A stretch of 64,000 bases of DNA from Vanessa cardui (lineage: Eukaryota > Arthropoda > Insecta > Lepidoptera > Nymphalidae): positions 1,674,001 through 1,738,000 of the forward strand of contig NC_061126.1 in the NCBI RefSeq assembly GCF_905220365.1, given 5' to 3'. Below are positions 20,591 to 33,812 of this stretch, piece by piece. A program made the position numbers and the translations under genes. The notes below the pieces were generated by a model that saw only the letters and a list, made by a program, of their open reading frames with translations, ran no database searches and was not told the DNA's origin. The number at the start of each line of letters is the position of its first letter. Position 1 is the first letter of the stretch.

Positions 20591-21401
20591 GATATTTTCA
20601 ATTAAAAAGACGAACACACCAGATAAACTGTACCGAGCGAAATCACAAATTACAAAGAACGCAAGTTTAAATAGAAAATATTTAGGTAAATTCCTACCTC
20701 GAATAATTCACGTAAAACTTGTAAATTCTGCGGAACGCCCTCTATTCACACAGCTCCTTTGTTGGCGACTGACTTTCGTCAGCGAAGGTTACTCCTAATG
20801 TATTGTAATAGAAACCTTGAACTTCTTATTATGTCAAAATGGCCATTAGCAAACTGGCCTATTTTATCTACATTTTTACTTCAATATGTTTTGACCCATA
20901 TAAAATATATTCATACGATAACTCCGAGCCGTAAAGTCGTATGTGTTGAAATGTGATTTATCAAAAACGATCTTGCGTATATTATATTAGAATTTAATTT
21001 AAATAAATCGTTTTGTAAACTTTGCGATTTCAAAAACACGATAAAATAAATAATTTTAGTATTAGTAGTGATAAGATGAATTTCAATTGTTCGATTCATT
21101 GAATAGATTCGCTCAACCTTCAAAACCATAGTTTTCGGACCTAATCCGTGGCTTACCGTGAGCACTCACGGCTGACGTCGTAAATCACTTCATAACGGTG
21201 TGATATTAAACGGACTCTGTAATGAGTGAACCTTTATACAGTTGTTCAAATGATTACACTTGCAATGATTTAATACGGAAATATATTTCATATCAAACAT
21301 TGTTATAATTGAAATATTTTCATTTATATGTTATTTCTTTCTACACTCAGTTCTCTGCCTAAAAATTGCCGAAAAGAGGTCACTGCTTAATAATTTTATC
21401 A
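20591..21401. other. Unique DNA, small GC-richer patch
   Basis: No gene supported. CCGTGAGCACTCACGG (a 7-bp-arm palindrome near 21157) is followed by TGACGTC, a CREB/ATF-type site; this could be regulatory or chance. Confidence 0.35.
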
Positions 21402-21612
21402 GCCTGTAAATTTCATACTGTTGGACTACCTTAAGAGCATTGTCCACGTATCTATGCGAGTAGGTGGATAGGTTTCCTCACGATGTTTTCCTTCAATGCC
21501 GAGCACGATATGAATTATGAACACAAATTAAGTACATGAAAATTTGTTGGTTCTTACCTGGGTTTGTATCAATCGTAGATTAAAATATACGCTTTCTAAC
21601 CACTCGACAACT
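21402..21612 (-). repeat. Metulj-like SINE, degraded
   Basis: CAGCCTGTAAATTTCATACTG at the left, GGTTTCCTCACGATGTTTTC in the middle and TTTCTAACCACTCGACAA at the right (head). There is an internal deletion between tail and body. Confidence 0.75.
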
Positions 21613-21766
21613 GTTAATTAAATAAATTATTGTAGTTTCTTTTTGACCTGGGTACACAGTTACCAAATTATCTATCATCAAAATGCTAGGCCTATTTTGA
21701 TTATATCTAGCTTGAGTTCGAGTGAGACAGTGCTTGATGTACTTTTGATCTTCTTGTTGTAATGTT

Positions 21767-22009
21767 CAATATATACATAGAACCGCTGGCGATCCCTATA
21801 TATGCTTAGATCTTTATAATTACGTAACGAATTTTGATGCAGTTTCTTTTAATAAATAGAGTGATTCGAGTGGAAGATTTTTGTATATAATATATGGACA
21901 GAATATTAAAAAAAAACACTGAACACATTAGAAACTTTTAAAATTATTTTAAAAGTTTCTAATGTAAGGTTATAAATAGACAAATTCTGTTGTTTATTTA
22001 GTAACCTAG
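21767..22009 (+). mobile_element. Helitron-like family C, rearranged
   Basis: Starts TCAATATATACATAG with family C blocks (ATGCTTAGATCTTTA, TAGAGTGATTCGAG, TATAATATATGGAC). An inverted duplication CATTAGAAACTTTTAAAAT/ATTTTAAAAGTTTCTAATG (about 21927-21964) forms a perfect hairpin. The GC-rich 3' end is lost, though a CTAG followed by T is present at 22006. Confidence 0.6.
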
Positions 22010-22311
22010 TTAAATATATGTTATGGGGATAACCTCTCAAGACATTCTCAATATAAACCCAAATTTTGGTACTTGGCAACATTACGTACCCAGTACTGTC
22101 TCAGAAATCACGTACCGTCGTTTGTCCTGCATCTAATGTATCTCGAGATATGTAGGATTATCTGTTGAACTATGAGAGTTAAAATTAATTACTTGAATTC
22201 GACATATAAGACTTATAATATGCTATGCCAAAACTATTGATTCATGAAACAAAACATCCAGTATGGATTTTTGGAAATTTCATCTTTAAAGGCGGAAGAA
22301 GCTACAGTGTA

Positions 22312-22456
22312 TCTTTGTATGAATTTCTGCCACATGTGTATTCCACCAACCCGCATTGGAACAGTGTGGTGGAATATGTTCCAAAAACCTTCTCATCAAA
22401 GGGAAAGGAGGCTTTTAACCTAGCAGTGGGAATTTACAGGCTGTTGTTGTATAGAT
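22312..22456 (+). repeat. Metulj-like SINE, 5'-truncated
   Basis: Only the 3' half: GAATTTCTGCCACATGTG, CCAACCCGCATTGGAACAG, GGTGGAATATGTTCC, ending GGAATTTACAGGCTGTTGTTG. 5' truncation is typical of target-primed reverse transcription. Confidence 0.85.
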
Positions 22457-23784
22457 AAGCATCCACTAATATACATAACATAATAGCTATCATTGTCCAA
22501 TCTGATCGATCATATCAATACATTATAAGATAAGGCATTAAAGTTTCCTCTAGAGAAACAAACATACGTTTTACATAACAAAATTGCAGGATATTGTTAT
22601 CCAGTAGTGTATAGCTGAGTCTTAAACGCGGCACTGATTAATTTACATGGAAATATGAGAGTTTAATTTCGAATGTTGTTCTTGCGGGAAACCGAACGTA
22701 ACAACAAGAAGTTCTATTTTCAAATAATATTCTAAAAATAATTCATGTGCAAGTACGAAATATTCTATTAATTTTCTAGTATATTCAGTAAAGTCGAAGT
22801 GATAATATCATTCAATACAGATGCAATATAGTTGTTTATTGATTAACAAAAACCTACTATTTATTCGAAAAATAATCACCTTAGATCACCGAAACTAGGT
22901 TTCATTAAAAATAACAACATTTTTTTCCGAAGCTATCTGTTGGCGATCGTTCAATTTGCCATGATTATTGTCTATTACTATTTATATAAAAATAAAACTA
23001 TATTGATCAGACTTCAAAAATAAAATCTGAGTATCGACAATGTCTAACCCAACCTTTCGAGTAAAACTACGTAAAACCACTATTTAAGTACATACAATTA
23101 CAGAACCTAACCTTTTAGTAGGGAAATAATTACGAACACATCCATATACCAGATTAATATACCTAAGATAATATAATGTAAGAATCATTCTATTAATTAA
23201 TAAAGGATACCATATAATCCTTTCTATCTTAATTCTCGTCTAATCAACACCTGGAGCTATACAATACTAAAGTGATCCATCGAACGTTACTTGCGCGCTA
23301 ATTAACCACAAGTAACGTTGGGTTAAATGAAATACTGCACGATGTACAATCGCTTGCAGCTATTGTGTTAAGTTTGAACTAGAATAGAAGAAGCTTGGGA
23401 GACGACATAGAAATATATAACATTTGAATTGAGATACATATAAAATAAAAATCATTATCAATAAACAGCTGACTACTGAAAATTGTGTCCCTTATTACTA
23501 GTCTCTTCATAATGTAATACTCTTCATAAAATAAAAATAAACAGCAAGTATCGCTGATTGGTTGTATAATAAATATTGAGTATTTATACCCGAAAAAGTC
23601 TTGCTACTTAATTCGGGCACGATTTATTTTTATATTAGAGATTTGAATATTTTAGGATAAAATATTTTAATATATTATAATTTACGTACTTTGAAACCAT
23701 GGTTTTTAAGGTGTATAATAAAAATAATTCTTCACTAAATACAAATCTAATTCGGTAATTGAGAATATTAATCTATTATTTAAA
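22457..23784. other. Unique AT-rich DNA
   Basis: Nothing gene-like. An 11-bp perfect inverted repeat AACGTTACTTG/CAAGTAACGTT (23283-23293/23309-23319) flanks CGCGCTAATTAACCA; it could be a binding site. Confidence 0.45.
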
Positions 23785-24019
23785 TATTAAATAAATATCA
23801 GACAACATCACAAACATTACTCTGATCCCAATGTAAGTAGCTAAGGCACTTGTGTTATGGAAAATGAGATATAACGACGGTACCACAAACACCCAGACCC
23901 AAGACAACATAGAAAACTAATGATAACCTACATCGACTCAGCCGATAATCGAAGCCAGGACCTCGGAGTGGCGCACCCATGAAAAACGGTGTAAACATCA
24001 CTCAACCACGGAGGTTGTC
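23785..24019 (-). repeat. tRNA-derived SINE, second family
   Basis: On the minus strand it starts near GACAACCTCCGTGGTTGAGTG (box A region). The box B region is at about 23940-23960 (complement of CCTGGCTTCGATTATCGG, a decayed GGTTCGATTCC), then a GATGTAGG block. The body includes a CTTGGGTCTGGGTGTTTGTGG-type stretch and ends near a TGATGTTGTCTGA block with an AT tail. It is unrelated in body to Metulj. I recognise the type from Lepidoptera but cannot name it. Confidence 0.75.
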
Positions 24020-24471
24020 AAATTATACATGTTATTTACGACAGCCTAGACAGAAGTACAAAAAGTCGCTACAGAACGCGATTGTAATTTTGTATTTTAA
24101 AGATAACCTACAAAATAAAATTACAAGACATACAACATAGAAGTAAGTCTGAAACGTACAGTAAGCATAAAAAAAATCTGTAATTTGACGTAATAAATAA
24201 AATAATATTTCTAATATTCTTTAGACAGAAAACCCACGTTTACAAATCTCCGTCGGAATCTATTTAATAACGTTATTCATAACATGACGTCTTTAGTAAT
24301 TTAATACAATGGTGTCTGAAAGCGTGAGGACGACAATCATTAGTGACGTAATAAAGTACAGTAATATTATTAAGAGGGAAGACGGAATCTGGGAAAGGCG
24401 TTCACGTGATAATACGATGTATTTGGAACAAGGCACTGGCGATCAGCGGCTTTTTTATGGCATAATAGTAA
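24020..24471. other. Unique AT-rich DNA
   Basis: No gene or repeat recognised. Confidence 0.4.
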
Positions 24472-24757
24472 CACTGCTGAGCTAAGACTTTTCTTCCCTT
24501 TGAGGAGAAGGTTAGGAGTATATTTCACCGCGCAGCTCTAATGCGTGTGACAAATTGGCAATTTGGCAATTTTTTGTTGCAATTAGACCCATGTAGGTTT
24601 CTTCATGATATTTTCCTTCGCCACCGAGCTCGAGATGAATTATAAACACATAAAAATTGAACGTTTGACTGGGTTTGAACCCGCAATCATACGTTAAGAT
24701 GTGCGCGTACATACCTCTAACGCGTACATACGCCTAACCTCTGGGCCATCTCGGTTG
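24472..24757 (-). repeat. Metulj-like SINE with duplicated head segment
   Basis: Body blocks GAGGAGAAGGTTAGGAG, TATTTTCCTTCGCCACCGAG and GGGTTTGAACCCGCAATCAT are present. The head ends CTAACCTCTGGGCCATCTCGG. A segment of about 20 bp (GCGTACATACCTCTAAC / GCGTACATACGCCTAAC) is tandemly duplicated in the head, an early form of the head expansion seen at 1021-1218. Confidence 0.85.
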
Positions 24758-25785
24758 TTTTATGGTATGCATCAGTAGATCTCATAAACTTCTAAACAAA
24801 CTTCTCGTGACTAAAAGAACTGATTTTCTTTTTTTTTTCTCATATAACCGTAATTCCGCTTCCTAACCGGCCAGTAACCTTTTTTCAACCCCATTATATT
24901 AAATCTTTGTTAAATCGCAACAATTTAGTGAATTGCAATCAAGAATCTTATTTTTTTTTCTGCACATCTTTGACTCTTATAAATTATATTAACTAATAAA
25001 TATAACCAATTTCCCATAATCACTGGGACAAAAATCGGCTTACGTTATCAATGTTTGAGATGTCCCATCACTTGGGCCGTACATCTTACAGCAGGGTTGT
25101 CAAAGCTGCGAATTACACGTTTACACGCCAACACATCGAGGTTTATCTTGTTTAGTCAGACTGGCTCTCGTCGGCTCTTCGTCTTTGATTAGTACCGAAA
25201 TAAAAAAAAAGTAATGCGACCTTCTTTTACTTAATTTTTAGTTACACGTTATTTAGTAAATGTTAAGATAAACTGTGATTGTCTCTTTCACACCACATTA
25301 TTTTAACGTTCTCAAGAAAAGGACAGCATTGTTCACGTAATCACTACGTAAACAACAACATTTTTAGGTAAAGCCGTTAATGGACATTCTCTGTTGTCAT
25401 TATATTGTAGTACATCCCATATTTTACGGTGTATTTTTTGTTTTAAATATTGGTATATATATTTCCTTGTAACTTAATGTGTGCGACAATCGCCGTTACA
25501 AATTCCATTTTATTTATCTATTTCTTTTTTCTTACTCATATACATATTTAGCATTGGTAAGTATATAAGAATAAAACATGTTGAAATATATAACATGGGA
25601 TAGATAATACTGTCACGATTTAGGAATAATCTTATTCCCTAACACAAATAAAAAAAATGTTACCAAACATTTTTTAATTATTTTCTATGATCTTTGTGTT
25701 ATGATAAAATGCCAAGTAAGTAAATAAGTCTCTGTCACTCGTAGCAATTCTGCTACGACAAAGAACAGACGCACACATACCTTCA
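24758..25785. other. Unique AT-rich DNA
   Basis: No gene supported. A slightly GC-richer patch at about 25070-25200 has no open frame or splice pattern I trust. Confidence 0.4.
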
Positions 25786-25990
25786 AAATCAAAATAAACT
25801 TTATTCAAGTGGGCTTTTACAAGCACTTTTGAATCGTCATTTAAGAATTAAGTGAAGCTACCATCGGTTCGAAAAGTAGATTCTACCGAGAAGAACCGGC
25901 AAGCACCTCAGTAGTTACTCTTTTTCAACATTTAAAAAAAATACAGTCATGTTAGTTAATACAATTATTTAAATTAATATATCCGATACG
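25786..25990 (-). repeat. LINE 3'-end fragment (family E)
   Basis: Plus-strand reading starts AAAATCAAAATAAACTTTAT (the complement of the TTTGA-type tail), then a CAAGTGGGCTTTTACAAGC block, GTGAAGCTACCATCGG, TTCTACCGAGAAGAACCGGC, TTTTTCAACATTT. It is 5'-truncated before the polymerase C-terminal codons. Confidence 0.8.
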
Positions 25991-28870
25991 AAATGGGAAT
26001 AAAAATATTGTTGGATATGCAAAATTGCAACTCAGGTGGTTTTAAAATCATGAAAGTACGAAATGAAGACATGGTATAACTAATTTATTTATTGAAGCAG
26101 GTGACAAATTTATGTTAAAATCTGCAGACAAACTCTTATCTCTACCAAATATATTTTGTATGTATGCATGTTATTGAACTACTTCTATAATATGGTCCAA
26201 TTCATTTCCATGAAATTTGTGTGTATTTTTGTGTCTCCTTAGATTGGAACCTACCGTATAGAATCTGAAAGTGAATTAAGCGCAGCGATCTGAACGTAAA
26301 TACATTTTTAATTTCACCCAGACAGAGTTGGGAAGGGCTAGTAATACATAAAATTAAATCACCAAAGTGATCACCCTATGAATGCTTTCAAAAGATTAAC
26401 GCTAGTCCATTGCATTAAAAAAAAAAAAACAAAATCGAAGCAGATAATGTAAATAGGTTTCGATCTAAAGAAAGATTCAATGCCACAGCGTAATTTATTT
26501 AGGAAAAGCCGGCATTTATTGGATATAGTCAGGATTAGAACGAAACGAAATAAACTCAAGTGCATAAATACGTTCTTATGAAACGATAATGAGCACAAAA
26601 GTGTTTTTAAGTATTTCCATTGGAAATATAATAAACTGTTTTAAATGTTTGTGTTATCATACCATTCCAAGTGGTACTAGCTACATTAATGTTGCTAGTA
26701 CAATGCTTTTATAGGTTATGCTCAGTTATCCTTTGTACAAAATAGAATATATTTACTACTTTTTCAAACTCTATCGATAGGAATGAGATAGACCTGACCA
26801 GATTTGAATCTGAGGAAACATAACTCACTTTTTATATACTCATACGAGTACATCTACATCGATTTAAAAATTACGATTTTTAGATTGAATAATTATAAAT
26901 ATATTTATAAATAGGTATATTTCATTTTATACGTTTTATTTTGACCCAGCAATGAACGTTACGTTAACGTTACGTGTTAACCACGCGTTTGGTGTAACAC
27001 GAAACGTTTGTGAAGCACTAATTAACATTTCCTTAGGAAAAACTGCGCCAATTTGTTAACTTTATAAATGCATTAAAAATGTAATGCAAAAAATATGAAA
27101 AAAATATTGAAATTAAGGTCCTAGTGATATATGGTCTCGACGGTCAATCAAGAACTATTGTTCCTAATACGTTATATACAGCACAAGTTAATGTTCAAAT
27201 AGTTCAATTATTCATGTTCCTCAACCCACCTTGGTTATAAGTGCAAGGTCTTGGGATTGACACATATAAGGCAGGACATTTGACATATGACAGGTAACCA
27301 CAATAACAATACCAACGAGGCTATGCTATGCTATACTACGCTATAATCACCTTGACGATCAATTTTCGTCTCACTGTAAGTTCAAATAATAAAGATATTA
27401 CAATTAAAAAGCAAGCTTAAATATTGAGACTTTTAAAAACATATGACTTTTCAAAACTTGGATCAAATATCAAATATATTTTATCTCATCCATCAAGCTG
27501 ACAAGCTGATCAAATGTCAGTTATTTGAAATTATAAATTCTATTAATTATTTGAAAAGTAAATTAATATTAGCATACTATAATGTAAAGAATATACATTT
27601 TAACGTAATAGAATCGTGTAAGATTATACTTAAAGGGCAAAAAGATATTATATTATCGTCGGTCAATGCCTAATACCAAGAGTTTATTATAATAGTATGA
27701 TATACCCGTATTGTAATCAACCACTCAGCTACGCCATAATACAGTATTTTATCAAAAATCCACAAGAAGTGTTGGCATTTCTTTAATGCATAACCACAGA
27801 ATCGACTTGAAGATTCTATTATGATAGGCAAACAATCTCTTTATTGAAATTTTTCATCCTCACAAGAATACTCTTTGTAGATGTATAAAAAGTCCATTGT
27901 ACGACTAATGTATACCCGCTTTGCACTTCAAAGAACCATTAATTCGTTTTAAAATAAGAAAGAATAACACATGGGTGAGGCGTTACATTGTTTAAACACA
28001 AAAGTTTGTAGAAAATTTTAAATTAAAATAAGGTTTCTTTTGTAATAAATATAAAGAACTAAGAATACTTTATGTATTGATAACAAAAGATATGAATATT
28101 CATACACACACTTATTGTTAATGTATAGAATATAATAGGACTAAGACCCGACTAACAACTGCGAGTCCGTACTAAATGAAAGGCAGACTAAGACATGCCT
28201 TTGAAAATTGCCTCTAATTGAAAAAAAAAATTAGTTTAATTCTTATGCTAATAATGAATTAGTATAAACACACGCTATATGTCTGCATATGTATTGTATA
28301 TATATTTTGTTCTTAATTTGAAAACAGATCATGTAAACGAACAAAAAATATAGTGTTGTTGTATTAAACTTATTTTGTAGTAAATGAAGTAATATTTTCT
28401 TACCAAATATTAACAATCGTTCTCTTTATTTATTATATTAAATTTTAGATTATATTTAAGATAGTTCTATTTTCATTTTAAAAGAAAACATTGATTATCT
28501 ACGAAATGAGAATACGTTATCCAATTAAGGTATACCAATAGTCAACCACTTACGATAGATGTAGCACCGTAGCCATAGCTTGACCACTTTAACCGCTACG
28601 GGCTATGTAGCAAGGCTACGAACGTACCCTAACCTTATTCTATTACTTGCCGTCCATTACATTAAAAAAGTAGTTAGTATTTGTTTTTATAAATTGTACA
28701 AAGATTTTTACATCGAGGTAAGTGACGAAGTCTTTAATCTATATAGAAACATAAAAAAATACTATTGTTTTAAAATAATCTTAAGGCAGTGTTCTTAAAT
28801 TTCACCAATTATTATTAACTACATAAATAATTATTCACATTTGTATTCGAATAAACATAAAAAAATAAAG
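25991..28870. other. Unique AT-rich DNA
   Basis: No exon, RNA gene or intact repeat recognised in 2.9 kb. AACGTTACGTTAACGTTACG near 26955 is a small tandem motif. The 75- and 76-codon frames at 26371-26598 (minus) and 27443-27673 (plus) are AT-driven and show no family signature. Confidence 0.45.
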
Positions 28871-29150
28871 TAAGCCTGTAAATTTCCCACTATTAAATAT
28901 ACATATGATAAAGCCTTATCTTCCATTTAGGAGAGGTTTTGGAACATACACTGTTTCAATGCGGGTTGGTGGAATGCACATGTGGCAGAATTTTGATGAA
29001 ATTAGACACATCCAGGTTTCCTCGCGATGTTTTCCTTCATCGCCGAGCACGAGATTAATATATATGTATACATAGTGGTGCTTGCCTGGGTTTGAACCCG
29101 TAATCATCGGTTAAGATGCACGCGTTCTAACCACTGGGCCATCTCAACTC
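28871..29150 (-). repeat. Metulj-like SINE, full length
   Basis: Tail GCCTGTAAATTTCCCACT at the left, then GGTTGGTGGAATGCACATG, GATGTTTTCCTTCATCGCCG, GCTTGCCTGGGTTTGAACCC (box B) and AACCACTGGGCCATCTCAAC (box A) at the right. Confidence 0.9.
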
Positions 29151-30576
29151 CGAATAAGCATGTAGCCAAGCAATTACTTTCAAAGGCGTATTATCATATA
29201 AGATGTTATGAATTTTATAATTTTCAAACATTTCAAACAAACATTCCCTTGCTTTCTTATATTATTACTGATTGATTACTAAGAATTTCTAACGAAAACA
29301 TTATTAACCTAGTTAAATTGTTAACCTAATACTTGTTCCTAGTACTTGTATGTTACAATTTCCAGAAAATATATCTTATTTATACAAATAAGTATCACAT
29401 TATCAAACGAATGAGATATATGTAAAAGCGCTAACAAAATGTAATATATAAACAAAAACATTCAATGAACTACAGAAATATACTTCAAATTTTACGTTAG
29501 TTAACGATGATATAAGATTGGAATATAATGCCTTTGAAGAAAAGTAACTGCGTAGGAGATGCTAACATGAAGTGGTAAAGGACAATAAAAAAATTAAAAA
29601 GAAATTGGCAGTTTATAGAAAAGAGAGGAAACAATTGAATAAGAAATGCTAGAGTTAAATGAAAATTATCTAAGAGATGAATTTAAAAGCCTACGGCGTA
29701 GGCCTTCTCTACGACGACTATAAAATATATATTTGATATTATTATTATAGAATTTATTATTTCAATAACTAATAATTTAATTTATATATGTTATTAGCAT
29801 CATATAATTTACTCATTTTAATGAACTAAATAACACACATAATTGCGTAAAATATCCAATAGTTTGAACGGATTTATACAAATTTATACATGGTTGTATA
29901 AATATGTCACATGAGATATAATTGGCTGTCAAATTATAATAGAACATGATCCTCGTTATTATTATTTTTATGGAATAAATAAAATGAAATAGTATTATTT
30001 AATCTATAACATATTTCGATCGGTTCGAAATTTAAAATCATTTTAAATAATTTAAATTTAACGCGAATGAAAACATTAAATGTTAAACGCCTGAAGAAAT
30101 AACAGTAAACCTTTATATAAATGTAATAGCTGTATGTATAACTGTCCAATTTGAATAGACATTCGATTCTCAGCTAAATGAGAACTAATTTGAAACTCAA
30201 TAACAATTCGGAACGCACAGAGCCTACGTTATCTCGCTATTGTGACGGCCATGTATTTTAATAGCATACCTCTAGCAAGTATATTGCTCGTATATTTTTA
30301 CTATATTAATTTCTAGTGGAAACGTATTTATTTGTTACCGTTAGCGATTAAAAAGTTGGGAAGGTTTAATGATAATTACCAAGTAGGGTAATAGCAGTAG
30401 CTAGGAGTGAGAGTTGCTCATCTAAGTAGGATATAGATATTCAGATATCTGAGGTACGATTTTTATTTCAAACCGTTGTAATCAACGGAAAATAATGCGT
30501 TAAAATGTAAGCAGTTTTACATTCATACAGATATATAGAGATATATTATAATCTAACGGATTTTACTTGTATTTTA
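29151..30576. other. Unique AT-rich DNA
   Basis: No gene seen. A small palindrome GCCTACGGCGTAGGC lies near 29690. Confidence 0.45.
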
Positions 30577-30640
30577 CTAGCGACCTAGCCTGTCTTAACA
30601 CGTGTTCAAATTATCAATACTGAAAATGTTATGACAAAAA
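30577..30640 (-). repeat. Helitron-like terminus, family C-like
   Basis: ACTAGCGACCTAGCCTGTCT then ATCAATACTG is an eroded family C 3' end in reverse. Flanking DNA to about 31040 (CATGAGAATCTCATCAAAAA) may hold more of a related element. Confidence 0.45.
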
Positions 30641-31302
30641 TTTAATTTACCATTCATGAATAGTATCTTTCTAGCAGTAATATTTGAATTGGAACATTAC
30701 TTGAGGAGATTACCCTACATACAAACAAATTATTAATATTTATAATGTACTTGTTTGTAATAGTTTAGACGATAAAAATTATCAAAATCAATTACAAAGT
30801 ATTCGAAATCCAAACTTCTTCGAGAGTGTTAGAGTTCTACAAGATAGCGTTAATTTTTCACTCGATCAGGAAAGAAAATGTAAAGAATGTTTATACTGAG
30901 ATGGATTATTCACGGCAAGAGTTTGCTACGTTCAAACTTAGGTCGTTTCTCCCGCATTTAGATATAAAGTATCTATCCATGAGAATCTCATCAAAAATCG
31001 TTTAGTAGTTTCTTATTTATTTATATAAATATGAAAAAGTTTCGCTGAACGTAAACCTATTTTGCATAATGAGAATTTCTGCTATCACGTCGGCTGTATT
31101 GACCGAAATATATTTAAATTTATAATGATTTCAAAAATAACTTAAGGATACCTTTAATACCTTTTTTATGTAAGCTGCTCACAACTTCTTAGCCTAGAGA
31201 TAATTATAAGAAAATTGTCCGTGGCTTATATAATGTGAGAATTTAAGTTCAATCGATTGAGTTACATTAGTTTCAGCAACAGACAAGAAAAACTATAATA
31301 AC

Positions 31303-31449
31303 TACAGGCACAAGGGACTTAACATCTTAGTTCGCAAGGTTGGTGGCACATTGACGATGTAAGGAATAGTTAATATTTCTTACAGCTTCATTGTCTATGG
31401 GTGGTGGTGGCCCATATGCTCGTCGCCAACCTATACCATAAAAAAAAAT
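31303..31449 (+). repeat. Family B repeat, 5'-truncated
   Basis: CTACAGGCACAAGGGACTT, TTAGTTCGCAAGGTTGGTGG, TTAATATTTCTTACAGC, then GGTGGCCCATATGCTCGTC and ACCATAAAAAAAAA. It is the 3' half only, with a poly(A)-like end. Confidence 0.85.
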
Positions 31450-31814
31450 TATGATAACATATTTCTTCTCAATAAAGATTTATTACAAATAAACGATCAT
31501 TGCCTTTCATACAGTGATGCCAAGCTGAGACGTTCCAATAATTAGAATCTGAATGTGAGTTTAAATCCGGTCAAGTACCAATAATTAATTTGTGTTGTAA
31601 CTGATATTGAGTCCACCAATAAACACTTACAGGCTTTTAATTATACAGCAAAGATATTAAAATTAAAAAATCACAGCACCCAATCAGAATTCTTTTGCGT
31701 TATTCCTTAATAATTCCGCACAAGAATCTTAGGATTAAAGTTCCGATATAAAACGCTATATAGTTTACATTCCATTGAAACAATGTGTAGTAAGAAATAG
31801 TTAATTAAACAAAT

Positions 31815-31935
31815 CGCGCGTGGCTCTCGATCGGGTCCGTGGATTATCCGGTTCTTTCCTCTGATCCGGATTCTTACGCTAACAGCTTTTAAATTCCCTC
31901 CTCCATTGCCGGCTAAGGGGATTCGTGCTAAAGTA
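31815..31935. promoter_or_regulatory. GC-richer block, possible regulatory element
   Basis: Unusually GC-rich for the area, with GGATTATCCGG (31841), the palindrome ATCCGGAT (31864-31871, two ETS-like half sites) and CCATTGCCGGC. It has no repeat similarity within the window and no usable open frame. The regulatory role is inference. Confidence 0.3.
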
Positions 31936-32132
31936 ATCTATAAGAATAATTGAATATAATGACATTTTTCACGCATTATAAAATCAATTATGTAAAATAC
32001 ACGTTTTTGTGATTTTCCAATATAATATTGACTTTTACGAAGAGAAAAGAGCTTTAACCAGACATATCCGTATTCTCATACGTTTATTATATTTGTTACC
32101 TTATATTAAGGTTGTTGGTTATTGTGTATCGA

Positions 32133-32387
32133 GTCGAGATGACCCGGTAATTCGAACGCGTTGTGGGTTCAAACCTTTCTGAGCTTGAAGCCGTTGGCAC
32201 CACATATCCATTTGCTTAATTTGTGTTCCTAATTCATATTTCAAATGTGGTGAGGAATATTGCATGCATGTAATTTCAATGTAATTCTGCTATCTACATC
32301 AACCATCATTGGAGCAACGTGGTTGAATAAGCTAATATATGTATCATCTAAGGGAAAGGATCCTTAGCCCAACTTTTGTTCAAATTA
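32133..32387 (+). repeat. Metulj-like SINE, degraded
   Basis: GTCGAGATGACCCGGTAATTC (head), GTGGGTTCAAACC (box B), TTTGCTTAATTTGTGTTCC, AGCAACGTGGTTGAATA, AAGGATCCTTAGCCCAAC. Confidence 0.75.
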
Positions 32388-33812
32388 CTTGTTTATAAAC
32401 AGTAAATCCAAAAACCGATAGTCAATAATTATATATTTTTTTAGGTTTTATTAAACGAAATACATATAATTTGAGCGTATATATATAATACATATAAGCC
32501 GCTCCGCGCTTATAAAAATGTCTCGAATTCTTTTTCGGATTTCCATAATTCCAAATATATCTTAACTCTGAGAACAATTGACAGCTTATGTTGGACTTTA
32601 GAATCTATAGATAGTAATATAATTCTGAACTTAAATTCAATGTATATGTTTAGGCGACAAGTCCCTTCCCTTCATAATTACTTTTTTTTAATAACTTAGA
32701 CAAGATATTTACTTCTAAAAGTGTGTCATCTTCGAAATTACTTTTAAATAACCGTGAAGTTCTTTTAATTATAGACTATTTCTAGTATACAGTATGACAC
32801 ACTCAGAAAAGTACGTTTTTCCAAAGTTATTGGAAGTGTTGCTTTGACCGAATAAGCTTAATGTAACACACTCATTCAAATTATCATTTTTTTCATAGAC
32901 GAATCTTTTATATATACATATAATATTATTAATAGGAAAGTAACTTCTGTTTATTTCTATTTCACGGCAAAATGACTAGACCATTATTCTATTTTTTTGT
33001 TGTAAAGCAAGCTTCAACTCTCAGAAAGGACATAGACTATTGAATACCTAACACCTGATTTACTATTCGTCAAACGCGAAGAGACCCACGGCCGACAATT
33101 AGCTATTTATATATTTGATAATGTATCATGGATTCATAAGCTATTTATTTATTTTGAAATAAATAAGGAAACTGGCAAATGGCCAATCTGACTAATGATC
33201 GTAAAAATTGTTATTGGTATAAAATATTAAAGAGACATTTTGAACTAAGATTTTATGTCCCATATTTAGTTTACATTAGCTCATTAACCTTTCAAACCGG
33301 AACACAGAAAAATACTCAGATTTACTTCAATCTAATAATACTATCTAAAGAGATAACAGTACCTGTCGGATTTACGTAAATTGCCTTTATATAAACGGAC
33401 GTGTAATCGTGTGGTGTACTAGTGTAGAGAGTGGTCGCAATAATAAAATTTATTTATTTAATTAATAAAGTATTAATAATGTTGATTATTAATATATAAT
33501 AATATATTCTATTGTTTAAAATATATGGATATTTATTAAAATTACCAACAGCATTAAAAAGTACACTTATTATAAAGTAAATGGAAGCTTATGTACCAAA
33601 AAGTTTCCGCTAAAAGAATACAAATATATGGTTTATGAAGGAAAAATGTAGATAATTATCCTAATGTAAACAAAGTTAATGAATTATTTAATTAAATTAA
33701 AAAATTAATAATTATATCGTACAGTGGATGAAGACGCAAATGAAGACGCGAGGTTCAAATAGGAGATATTAAGCAATACTGACATGATTTATCTCATGAT
33801 CTTTTAAGAAAA
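32388..33812. other. Unique, very AT-rich DNA
   Basis: No gene or recognised repeat. 33430-33720 is especially AT-rich. Confidence 0.45.

Noticed and set aside
23930..24019. Possible tRNA gene (box A and B pattern)
   Set aside because: Boxes belong to a SINE head. The cloverleaf is not complete and a SINE body follows.
27300..27345. GCTATGCTATGCTATACTACGC-type short tandem motif
   Set aside because: Only three or four imperfect copies; too short to call a repeat array.
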